64,000 nt of DNA, from assembly GCA_029931535.1 (NCBI GenBank), contig JAQPZY010001689.1, forward strand, positions 3,190,501 through 3,254,500. Reading direction: 5' to 3'. Below the pieces are notes generated by a model that was not told the origin of the DNA, did no database searches, and saw only the letters and a program-made list of their open reading frames with translations. This DNA is from Margaritifera margaritifera. Lineage: Eukaryota > Mollusca > Bivalvia > Unionida > Margaritiferidae. The stretch's first letter is position 1, and each line of letters starts with the position of its first letter. This document shows positions 1 through 10,299 of the stretch, piece by piece. The translations under genes were made by a program, and so were the position numbers.

Positions 1-960
1 TAAAGAGTGTGAGTTCATTTTCTCAGTCATTTCATTACTTTAAACATGTCGCGTGTCAGTCATTGCATTACTTTAAACATGTCGCTAGAGGTATCAAAAC
101 GTCTGTCAAACGTCAGATATTTGAACATTTATTCTTTTACACAGGAAGGGGTGGAAGGTATGGGCAGTCGGCTTTGGTACCTAAAGTGACATCTCATATT
201 AAGAAAGCTTATTAAGTTCACATCTGTATAGTTTAAGGGTGTGACGAAATCACATTTGCACTCAATTGCATATATACTTAAATACGTTTGTTGTAATTTA
301 ATAAATTACATTCATCCGTTCGCCTTTCTTTCTGTCCTGTAAAATAAAATCTAATCGCATTGTTCATATTTGTGATAATGACATTTCACTCGAATAAAAA
401 TGGTTTTATCGGTCTTCCTGCATAAACAGCGAATCCCGGTTCAGATATAACTACGTTTCTTCTATGATTTTGTCCTGCTTCACGTTTGCGAAAGCGGGAC
501 AAATGTTTTGTAGGCTAACTGTCAGACACCTTAATACAATATACGCAAAGAATAAATGTGTGGGTTAAGTTACTAAGCCATGATAAAATAACTTGTTTGT
601 ACTGCTAATCAATGCTTGCTAATAGATCTGATGCCATTTAGGAATTATCATATTGTAATAAATAAGGGACTTTACAAGACTCTGTGCTTCTCTCCGATAC
701 TATCTTTATTGGGTATCGTATATGTTGTCATTTTTTTGTCATTTCCTTTTCGCCTGGATATCAGACTGTAAGAGCTATCATTACAACGCATTATTTACGC
801 ATAACATTTTCCATTTAAGTAATATCCGTACATTAAGAAGAATATTTAAATTAATTTATGTCCATAAAGTATTGCAAGTTTGACAAAAAATCTGTCTGTG
901 ATCAGTGTTAAACAGCTCAGATTACACCAAACTTATCGAAGTAGCGATTTTTTTAATTTG
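1..960. other. AT-rich intergenic DNA
   Basis: No gene seen. Positions 24-85 hold two copies of a 33-bp unit containing cattactttaaacatgtcgc. The rest has no recognisable coding or repeat structure by eye. Confidence 0.6.
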
Positions 961-964
961 GTTG

Positions 965-1287
965 ATATCTATTGATTAGTTATTATAGTCACCCATTCTA
1001 CAGGTGCCTTAATTAAAAAGTGTAATAATTTTGATTAGTCATTCTAGCCATCCTTAATGTAGCTGCCTGAATTTTGAACTAAAAAATGTAGTCATTTTGA
1101 TTGGTCATTACGGCAGGGACTACATGAGTCTGAAATTAAAAGTGTAGTCGTTTTGATTAGTCATTCTAGCGATCCTTATTGCAGATGTTTGAAAGTAAAA
1201 GTGTGGTCATTGTGATTAGTCATTAAAGTCATCCTTACGAGAGGTGCCTGAATTTAAAAGTGTGGTCATTTTGATTGGTCATTACGG
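965..1287. repeat. Degenerate ~62-bp tandem array, left part
   Basis: About five diverged units contain the phrases gtcattttgattagtcatt, catccttactacaggtgcctgaa and ttaaaagtgt. The same array resumes at 2520, so the material between is an insertion or an older interruption. Unit length drifts between about 58 and 68 bp. No coding potential is seen. Confidence 0.85.
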
Positions 1288-2208
1288 CAGGGACTTGAAA
1301 ATTTTATAAAAGTCAGCTTGCCCAGGGCAAGCTGGCTGTAAAATTGAACTTGCCCTTGGGAAATGTGAGCTTGCCCAAAACATACTATTCCAGCATGAGT
1401 AAAAAAATAAAAAAAAGACGGGATATTTTAAGGAAATTCCTTTTTTTCGTCCCTAGATAAGATAGCGATCTCATCTCATCAGCTGCATCAACAATAACGA
1501 AAGCTAGAATGTTTGTAATGATTTATTTATAGTCACAACTGAAAGATTTGTGAACACTAATTTTATCCATTTACTTAACAGTTTTCATCTAATCACCTTG
1601 AAATCAGCGACATGCATCAAACTATTTGAGAATCCGACTTTTGAGATTGAGAACATTTATTTTGAGCCATTTAATTGTTTGCCAACAAGTAAGTATGTAT
1701 TGGTCTCCTGTAATTATCACGTAAACAACAAACCATAAACACCGCTTTTGTGATTGCTACATTTTCAATACATCGATCACGCTTTAAACGAAATCCTTCT
1801 AATGGTTATTCATTAGAGACGAGTGCCTTTTATTTCCTAACACATGTGGCAAAGAAATTTAATGAGTTATATTGTTAACAAGTAACACCTACTCACCTTA
1901 AAAATCGGCGACATGCATTATAACAAATTACTGCCTGAGGCTAGGTTAGGACCGGGAAGTGGGCGAATCCCAGATACGTACAAATATTGCGACTAAAATG
2001 TAACTGATAAGTTAAAATATAAGTATTTATTCCTTACTTGTCAAAACTTGCTTTAAATAGTAAATATTCACATGATTACGGTTGCACAAAAATGTGAGAC
2101 TGACCTTGATATTGACCACAAGATGCAAATTACATATTATAGATGAAAGAAACTGTGGCGAATTATGTAATAGAAGAATGCGGTACATATTAACCCCAAA
2201 TAAAGGTA

Positions 2209-2307
<99 letters not shown>

Positions 2308-2519
2308 TTGTGTGTGTGTGTGTGTGTGTGTACTGTGGCAAGATCGCAGGGTACAAAATCTACAGAAAATAAAGCATTACGAACAGAACACAATCCCTTA
2401 CTTCATCTCTCTATCGATATTTTGGACTTGCCCGCGGGCAAGTGCCTTGGAAACTTGAGCTTGCCCGAGCCGAATTTGAGCTTGTCCCGGAGTCAGGCAA
2501 ATGGATTTGTAAATCCCTG
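1288..2519. mobile_element. Candidate non-autonomous hAT-like element inside the tandem array
   Basis: The segment starts CAGGGACTT and ends AAATCCCTG, so its termini are near-inverted (CAGGGACTT against CAGGGATTT). It is flanked by ATTACGG at 1281-1287 and again at 2520-2526, a 7-bp match resembling a target-site duplication. Both subterminal zones carry CTTGCCC/GGGCAAG palindromic modules (about 1317-1375 and 2428-2490), as expected for transposase-binding subterminal repeats. Short CAGGG-type termini and a 7-8-bp duplication suggest hAT. No transposase is present. One caution: CAGGGACT also occurs in an array variant near 1113, so the left boundary is not certain. Confidence 0.6.
2210..2331. 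repeat. Compound microsatellite (TA)n(TG)n
   Basis: A (TA)n tract of about 66 bp passes into (TG)n, with two short interruptions. It lies within the candidate hAT-like element. The apparent Cys/Val, Tyr/Ile and Thr/His frames over it are composition artefacts. Confidence 0.98.
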
Positions 2520-3510
2520 ATTACGGCCATCCTTACTGCATGTGCCTGAATTTAAAGTGTAGTCATTTTGATTGGTCATTACAGCCATTCATACTACAGT
2601 TTCCAGAATTAAAAAGTGTAGCCTTTTTTGATTGGTCATTACAGCCATCCTTACTATAGGTGCCTTATATAAAAGTGTAGTCATTTTGATTGACCATTCT
2701 ACCGAGACTTAATACAGATGTCTGAAGTTGAAAGTGATTTTAATTAGTCATTATAGTCATCCTTACTAAATGTCTCTGAAATTAAAAGTGTAGTCACTTT
2801 GATTAGTCATCCTTACTACAGGTGCCTGAAGTTAAAAGTATAATCATTTTGATTGGTCATTCTAGCCATCCTTACTATAGGTGCCTGCATATAAAAGCGT
2901 AGTCATTTGACCATTCTACCGAGCCTTAATACAGATGTCTGAAGTTGAAAGTGATTTTAATTAGTCATTATAGTCATCCTTCCTACACATGTCTGAAATA
3001 AAAAGTGTAGTTATTTTGATTAGTCATTCTAGCCATCCTTACTACAGGCGTCTGAAGGTGAAAGTGTGTTCATTTTGATTAGTCATTATAACCATCTTTA
3101 CTACAGGTGCCTGAAGTTAAAAGTGTGGTCATTCTGATTAGTCATTTTAGCCAGCCTTATTACAGTTGTGTGAAGATTAAAGTAGGGTCATTTTCATTAG
3201 TCATTTCAGCTATCCTCACTATAAGTGTCTGAAGGTAAACTTGGGGTAATTTACATTAGTCAATATAAGCATGCTCACTACAGGTGTATTAAAGTAAAAG
3301 AGTGGTCATTGTGATTAGTCCTTGTAGCCAACCTTACTACAGGTGTCTGGAGGTAAAAGTGTGTTCATTTTGATTAGTCATTATAGCTATCCTTTCTACA
3401 GGTACCTTCCTTTCTTCAAGTATCTGAAGGTAAAACTGTGGTCATTTTGATTACTCGTTATAATCATCCTTACTACAGATTCCTGAAGGTAAAAGTGTAG
3501 CCATTTTTAG
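2520..3510. repeat. Degenerate ~62-bp tandem array, right part
   Basis: About sixteen diverged units share the consensus phrases of the left part (gtcattttgattagtcatt, catccttactacaggtgcctgaa). A sub-block around 2650-2750 recurs nearly intact around 2870-2990 (accattctaccgag, ttaatacagatgtctgaag), showing that multi-unit blocks were duplicated. Confidence 0.88.
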
Positions 3511-3886
3511 TTTATGTGTTTTATTTACATGTACAACCTTTAACAAACATCGTTGAGTTTTAAGCTTATAAATTAGTCAGAGTGATCGGTGTCGCCTGTT
3601 TGAGGTAGGTTTGTTGGTGATTGTTTGCATTGATATGTGCCGGTATTACTCCTTTTGCTGTCTATCTAATTTTAGAAAGAAACAAAAATGGAAATGTACA
3701 CGTGAAGGAAACGGGTGACTTTTATTTCATTTTCTAAAATATCCAGTAAAATATCCCGTGTTTGTCAGTGTTAGCGATTGAGTTAGAGACATAACTTTTT
3801 ATGGTTTCAATTATATTTTGGAAAAAGATGTTCTATAAGTCTTTCGTGAAATGAAAATTCTACTATTTAAAGTACCTAAGCTGGTC

Positions 3887-4743
3887 TGTTACGGAATCAT
3901 ACCTTTTTACCTTTTTATAATGATTTAATTTACTAATTTATGATCTCTGTTTTTATTCTGAATAGCGGTTAGCATATATGTATACATACGACTACTGCTC
4001 AATCAATAAGTGGTCACATGATCAATTGCGCGGGAAAATGAAGTCGACCTAGCTTTGTACTTTTGAAATCAACATTGAAAGGTCACATTCCATACTACAA
4101 TAACATTATGTTTACTCTTTAAGATTTTTAGTACGCTAGACCTTTGGGTAAATGACGCGTAACCTAGTTCCTGATTGGTCCTTAGAGGGTTGTGTTATTT
4201 TGTAATACCATATTATTAAAGACGGAGAAAGGGTATTCCCTTTTTAAATCAGCGCACTTGTAATGTATATATAGCAACTCGTCCAGTGATAAATCATTCT
4301 TTACAGTTGCTTGAATGAAGAGAAGTCGTATTGAGATTTATTTCAGTTCAGTGTGGAATATATTTATTTAATTAGTAATTCATCTGAATTACTATAGAGC
4401 TCCGTGGAATTATCGGACATTATTCTAAAACTTGTGAGATTCCAGACTTGCAAGGATTATTTTGGATTTAATCAGAACTTATCAATTTCAACACAGTGCA
4501 GGTTATTTTCATTCAGAATACTTCATCCGGATTACTCGGATTAACATCAGGAAGTGAACTTTAAAACAATTTAGGACTTTTTAGGATATTCTATGCTGTA
4601 AATTGTTTTAATTCTTTCACTTTGATTATTTGTTGACCTATTTTAAATTCTTTTAATATTTTAGGAAATTAAAGATTTGCATTTTAATCTTGAAAGCTTG
4701 TTTGTGTCTTTTATTCTGTTACATTACCCCTAGAGTCGTAACA
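3887..4743. mobile_element. Solo LTR (Ty3/gypsy-like size and termini)
   Basis: The 857-bp segment begins TGTTACGG and ends CGTAACA, a perfect 7-bp inverted terminus (TGTTACG/CGTAACA) of the TG...CA type. It is flanked by GGTC at 3883-3886 and 4744-4747, a 4-bp target-site duplication. A TATATATA box lies at 4266-4273, followed by sequence suitable as a transcribed R/U5 region. No internal gag/pol and no second LTR are seen, so it is read as a solo LTR left by LTR-LTR recombination. Orientation is inferred as plus from the TATA box. The superfamily is inferred from the 4-bp duplication only. Confidence 0.78.
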
Positions 4744-4747
4744 GGTC

Positions 4748-6620
4748 TAATATACCACCAAGTTACACTTCCTTTCTTTGGGCACATTTCAAATTTAACT
4801 TGTACTTTTATACTACACGGTGGGCCTAACTCAGTCCTAACTCAGTCCTACCTTTTGGGTTCAGAGGAGATTTAAGCTGTTTTCCTCAATATAAGTATGG
4901 CTATTGGCAAAACGGCATATTCAATTGAAAGCTAATGTCGATTTGTGTTCCAGTCACCACAGAGACCTAAAAGCGAGATGACAAATCTTGTTACAGTATT
5001 TAACTTGTCTTGTAAACAGAATACTAACCGCTGAAGTCTTGTTGTGGAATAATCAATGCAATTTCATTCTTTCCAAATCTTCCATAGTAATAGCTAGACG
5101 GAGATTTCTGATGCAAAAAATAATTTGACATATTACAAGCGAAATATTTCGATAATATCTCGTCAATTCAATTCTGAGAATGACAGGGAAAAGTACATTG
5201 GACAAATTTTGGAATATAACACAATCAGTTCAATATGCCCATGACATATATCGAATTTTGGAGAAATCCGCGGTAAGCCTCTCGTAACGGGTAATACAAT
5301 GACATGTTTGGCTTTCAGAACAATGTTGAACCGTTGTCTGTTACAAGTACGCTATATGTATCAATTAGAAACGCTATCTGCATCAATTAGAAACGCTATC
5401 TGTATCAATTAGAAACGCTAAATGTAGCAAAAACATTAAATTAAGGTATAATAATGCTCATATATTGAAGACCACTTTACAGCAGGTTTTATGTCTTTAC
5501 GACATAAATTGAGTGGACAAGAATTCATTCTTACTTTTAAGCTGTTGATAGCAAATATTATTAAAGGACAGAATATTACTAATAAGTCGAATATTTACCT
5601 CGATTCAAGGTGATTTTAAGTTTGCAAAGTAATTTCACAACTTCCCATTAACTGGTCTAGGGTCAACACAGCTGTTAGATTTACAATTAGCATGTACACA
5701 AACTATGTCACTAAGCAGTAACATTGATACATTTTGTAAAGTTTTTTAATAAACCAATTCTTATATGTCAAAATATAATGACTCATCAGGTCATGTATAA
5801 CTCAGAAATTAAATAAACATTTCGACCTGCCAATACTTTCAAATTTCAGTGAAAGTTGCAAAGGGAGTCAAATCTGTATTGAGCTGATAATGCTATTACG
5901 ATTTATTTCCCCTGATCATAACTATTTATAGCATCAGTACAATATATGTAAATTACCTATACCGTCAACATAATTGGGGAATTAAAAAGCGGCAGGACAG
6001 GAGTTTCTTGGATTGCTGATGAAATCGAATAATTAGCAAGGGCACAAGCACCAGGGTCTCTACGTTTTGTCAGAATTTATGACAAACTTCAAAGGTAAAA
6101 AAATGTTAAAGGTTACAGATAGATTTCTTTCACATGTTTAAACAAAAGTAGTTAAATTCATGGAACTATTTTCAGTTAAATTAATCAAAATGAATAGCCA
6201 AGCGAAAACAGAAAATCATGTGCAAGATGGCAATACTTCAGTACTTGATATGCCAATAACAAGACAAGTTAGGACACAATTACAACCTCCCTTAATACGC
6301 TTTAAAACTTGAAAAGAATTAAGACGTATGAATATGCAGAATTGAAACAGAATTTAAAACGAAAAGTCTTGGAGATTCATTTAATTACAATTTAAATTGC
6401 AACCGGTTTTACGGCAGCAACAATCAAGATTTTTATGAATTTCTAAATGACACTGAACCATATTCGAAGAAGCTAATCATTAGAACATTTCAACAAGTTG
6501 GTTCTGTTTAATCTCAATTAGACTTAATGATAAGAGGTACGAAGAGGCTCACGCAAGAAGGGGAACGACTTGAGTATAGAAATCTTCCCCACATAACCAG
6601 ACCTATTAGCGAAATTAATA
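4748..6620. other. AT-rich intergenic DNA with a short 22-bp tandem repeat
   Basis: No gene is recognised. Around 5350-5420 three copies of gctatctgtatcaattagaaac stand in tandem. Other parts show no structure I can name. Confidence 0.55.
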
Positions 6621-6621
6621 A

Positions 6622-7122
6622 TGTGCTGTGTATATTGAATTTATTATATGTGTCCATGAGGTAAGTCGTACTTTTGTGGTCATTTTGGAAAACACATATT
6701 TGCTTCAATTTGAGTTCAAGGTCAGTCTTGTTTACATACCATTTAACAATTAGATTGGGATTTTCCATGTCTTGATGTGAGAAAAGTCAGGTACGCACAG
6801 GAAATTTCCATTAGAGTTACTCATATTCTAGAATATTCTGTCAGGTGATTTATCCTTATATTTATACCGGTTTGGTAAACAAGATTTCATTCCTATACTA
6901 AACTTCATATTATTGAGATCAGTCTATTAAGGAGTTTATTTCAGTAATCAGATGTTGCAGTTGTGAAAATCAGAGCAAATTCAGAGAGAGGAATTATTTA
7001 TTTGAAATATTCATTGGAATTACTAAAAATGCTCATTCACGTTTTGGATTAATACTTGACTTTGGGATTTATGTGAATTCATTTAATGATATTCTGGATT
7101 ACATCATTCAGGCATATCAATT
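6622..7122 (+). repeat. Large inverted repeat, left arm
   Basis: The arm is the near-perfect reverse complement of 7318-7512 plus 8266-8566. Shared landmarks are cagatgttgcagttgtgaaa, the tataccggtttggtaaacaag stretch and ttggaaaacacatatttgc. The two arms flank a spacer of about 195 bp. No transposase or named family is visible. The arrangement could be a foldback element or a local inverted duplication. Confidence 0.85.
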
Positions 7123-7512
7123 TATTTCTAGACAAATAAAGTGAAAATTCAAAAGACACTTACAATAACGTGAATTAAAGTCCAAATAATCCAATAATCC
7201 TAAGTGTCATAATCACAAGTCCTAAATATAGAATATTCCGAATGAATTCCAGTAACCTTGAATGTCATGATGTGCTAGTAGTCTTGAATATTCTGATGTG
7301 TCCGTAGTCTTGAATGTCCTGATATGCCTGAATGATGTAATCCAGAATATCATTAAATGAATTCACATAAATCCCAAAGTCAAGTATTAATCCAAAACGA
7401 GAATGAGCACTTTTAGTAATTCCAATGAATATTTCAAATAAATAATTCCTCTCTCTGAATTTGCTCTGATTTTCACAACTGCAACATCTGATTACTGAAA
7501 TAAACTCCTTAA

Positions 7513-8275
7513 TATGCAAGGCTGCATGCCTTGAGCTGAGACGGATCAGCTCCATTCGCAATTATCTTTCAGTTGATGCCACTAAAACACTTGTGTGTTC
7601 CTTAGTACTTTCAAGACTGGACTATTGTAACTCAATTCTATCTGGTTCATCTCAGTATCTACTCCAGAAACTTCAAAAAGTTCAAAACACAGCTGCTCGG
7701 ATCATTCTTAGAGTACCACGAACAGAGCACACCTCTCCCCTGCTCTGTACCCTACACTGGCTACCCATTCGATCCAGAATCAAACACAAAATTTGTTCTC
7801 TGTGCTACGTTTCACTGACTGGCACCAGTCCAACATACCTATCTCACCTCACCCATGTGTACACACCAGCAAGATACTTACGCTCCTCTTCCGACACCCG
7901 TATTCTCATTATTCCCAATACCAAAATGAAGTCATACGGACAACGTTCTTTTGCATACCAGGGCCCAGCAACGTGGAACGAATTGCCAACTGAACTTAGA
8001 CACAAAGACACAGTGATCTCATTCAAGTGTGCTCTTAAAACTCACCTTTTTCGACTGCAAGAATAGACCTAAAGACTTAATGTTTTCTTACCTTAAATAT
8101 TTTCAGCATGTTTTTGTTTTTCTAATTTCATGGTGTTTGTTTTTTCTTTCTTTTCGTGATCATATCATTATATATGTTTGTTTAGGTGTTATATAATGTT
8201 GTAAAGCGCTTAGAGCTTCTAAAGATTAGGCGCTATACAAAGTCCTCATTATTATTATTTTTATTATTAATAGAC
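7513..8275 (+). mobile_element. 5'-truncated non-LTR retrotransposon, L2/CR1-like 3' end
   Basis: The insertion holds the last ~550 bp of a LINE ORF2, a ~200-bp 3' UTR and a 3' tail of ATT repeats (about 8249-8275). Just before the tail lies a short motif, gtaaagcgcttagagcttct ... ggcgctatacaaag, of the type found at L2/CR1 3' ends. Microhomology or a short duplication (taata) is visible at the junctions. Severe 5' truncation is normal for target-primed reverse transcription. Confidence 0.85.
7516..8066 (+). pseudogene. LINE ORF2 C-terminal fragment (reverse transcriptase thumb and C-terminal domain)
   Basis: The reading frame is open from the truncation point (Lys-Ala-Ala-Cys-Leu-Glu-Leu-Arg-Arg) to a stop at 8064-8066. 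It includes the family hallmark SRLDYCNSIL, an LQKVQNTAARIILR block, a HWLPIRSRIKHK block, and the terminal WNELPTELRH ... FKCALKTHLF region. These are typical of the region after the RT catalytic core in L2/CR1/Rex-type LINEs. The endonuclease domain and the RT catalytic YxDD motif are absent because of 5' truncation, so it cannot be autonomous. The frame has no internal stop over about 180 codons, suggesting a fairly recent insertion. I am confident of the family group, less of the clade. Confidence 0.9.
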
Positions 8276-8862
8276 TGATCTTAATAATATGAAGTTTAGT
8301 ATAGGAATGAAATCTTGTTTACCAAACCGGTATAAATATAAGGATAAATCACCTGACAGAATATTCTTGAATATGAGTAACTCTAATGGAAATTTCCTGT
8401 GCGTACCTGACTTTTCTCACATCAAGACATGGAAAATCCCAATCTAATTGTTAAATGGTATGTAAACAAGACTGACCTTGAACTCAAATTGAAGTAAATA
8501 TGTTGTTTCCAAAATGACCACAAAAGTGCGACTTACCTCATGGACACATCTTATAAATTCAATATACATAACAAATGTCATTGAGCCTTTATTCGATACT
8601 TTACATACCATATTTGAACAGGAAATACGCGAAAGTGCAATGTGAATGTTAGCAAGATAGAATATTTAAGACTGAACATAGATAGGTATCACCGGCTCTG
8701 AGGAAACTCATACACAGACTTGCTAGAATAGAGTTAGAAGAAAAACCTTGTTTTCATGAAAAGATTAAAGACGATACATGTTTTTTTTTATGTTGTGAAA
8801 TCTGTGTTAAACAAACCAAGTGATCATGTAGATAGACCGAATAAATACAATTCTATATTTAC

Positions 8863-8865
<3 letters not shown>

Positions 8866-8955
<90 letters not shown>

Positions 8956-8978
8956 GAGAGAGAGAGAGAGAGAGAGAG
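8866..8978. repeat. Compound microsatellite (CT)n(TA)n(GA)n
   Basis: (CT)n and (GA)n flank a (TA)n core with a single ttat break, so the whole tract is an imperfect palindrome able to form a hairpin. Confidence 0.98.
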
Positions 8979-9055
8979 TCATTAGTTTGACAGATCCGTA
9001 AATATATATGAAATATTAGAAGGGGCAAGAACAGAGCTGTGCCGAACACAACATC

Positions 9056-9159
9056 CACAGGAGGTGCAGCTGAGACAGACTATTAGAATAACTGAAATAG
9101 GAAATTGCACAGGAGGTGCAGCTGAGACAAACTATTAGAATAACTGAATTAGGAATTTC
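9056..9159. repeat. Two-copy 52-bp tandem duplication
   Basis: cacaggaggtgcagctgaga occurs at 9056 and 9108, each followed by ctattagaataactgaa and taggaa. The copies differ at a few bases. Confidence 0.9.
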
Positions 9160-9958
9160 ATTTTCAATGTAGTGGTCCCAATAACTATAAAGACTTAACG
9201 TAGCATGACTTTGAAATAAAACTTTGTTAAGTTTGGTGTCATCACAGACAGAAACATATCTTTTAAAAATGCTTCATTTGTACAATACACTAGAAGAATT
9301 ATCGGAACACAAACGACTGCGTAAAACTGTAGACAACTCAGTATATAAAATTACTGAAGAAGATTCATTTGATTTGTACAATTAAAAAATAAAACAACTA
9401 TCAGCATCGATTCAAAGTTCCTTATGTTATTTATTGTGATTTTTAAGTATCATTGTACCAGTGAAAAGCTAGATTGACACACAACTCAATATATTATCCT
9501 GGACAAGCAAAACCGTGAAACACATTCCATTAGGGTTTTGTATTGACCTCTATAAAATCCACAAGAAACGCAAACCAACAGTTTACATATGAACAGATTA
9601 TATTGAAGTATTGTATGACGCGTTGAGTAAAATTGCAAAATTAGTGTATCAAAAAGTAAATAACAAAAAGCCCATCATTTTCACAGATCTATGTCTTTGT
9701 CTATTTCAGTTTCAACAGCTTCTGTATCAGTTGATAACTTGTATCTATCTCAAGAGTTCGGATCAAGACTCTGACGTCTCTCTGCTCATATGCTTCGTTC
9801 TTGGGCCCGTCCTTTAACTATAGTATTCTGTCTTTGCTTGTTTTACAAGAATACTTAAGAAAAGCATTGTTTGCATATAATTAAAAGGACATCTCTTTCT
9901 TCAAAACCGTGTTTCCTAAAACAGGATCCAATTTGTTCAAAAGTTTATTAACAGATAC
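9160..9958. other. AT-rich flank left of the Polinton relic
   Basis: Only short open frames occur here (for example 9611-9817), none recognised. I see no terminal inverted repeat of the downstream element in this stretch. Confidence 0.5.
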
Positions 9959-10240
9959 TCAGTAATAGCTATCAAACTGTTTCCGAGCTGTTGTACCCGT
10001 GGGCAACCACCAGATGTGAAGTTTGACGTCATTGCCATCTCTATGATAACGCACGCTGAGACCTGTCAATTTATCGTTGTTGTTCGTGATATGCATTCTG
10101 AAATCGTTACTCAAACTGATTTTAACTTTAGAGTTGCGTTTCAGACATTCAATGTCTTTTCTTTCTTCATTGACATGATTAGCGACCATTTCCCATTGGA
10201 TTTGTTCATGTATCAGGAAATTAAACAGTTCTCGTTTCAT
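9959..10240 (-). CDS. Hypothetical protein, 93 codons, at the left edge of the Polinton relic
   Basis: An uninterrupted minus-strand frame runs from ATG at 10240 to a stop near 9959. The product is polar and mixed, with no signal peptide, membrane segment or motif that I recognise. Its base composition resembles the neighbouring element rather than the AT-rich flank. It points away from the polymerase, so it sits where the missing polymerase N-terminus would be expected. This suggests rearrangement at this edge. The opposite strand also holds a 78-codon open frame over the same bases. I cannot tell which, if either, was real. Confidence 0.3.
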   Translation of the reverse strand: MKRELFNFLIHEQIQWEMVANHVNEERKDIECLKRNSKVKISLSNDFRMHITNNNDKLTGLSVRYHRDGNDVKLHIWWLPTGTTARKQFDSYY

Positions 10241-10299
10241 TGTTATCCTTGATGTAGTAGAAATAGTGTCCGCCAGTTCATTGGAAATATTGTAGTAAC

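Larger units (their letters stand above)
7318..8566 (-). repeat. Large inverted repeat, right arm, split by a LINE
   Basis: The right arm mirrors the left arm but is interrupted between actccttaat (ending about 7512) and aatagactgatctt (starting about 8266). The left arm shows what the uninterrupted site looked like, so the intervening 0.75 kb is a later insertion. The short minus-strand open frame over 7265-7561 crosses the junction and is not a gene. Confidence 0.85.

Noticed and set aside
7265..7561. Minus-strand 98-codon frame
   Set aside because: It crosses the junction between the inverted-repeat arm and the inserted LINE and has no family match.
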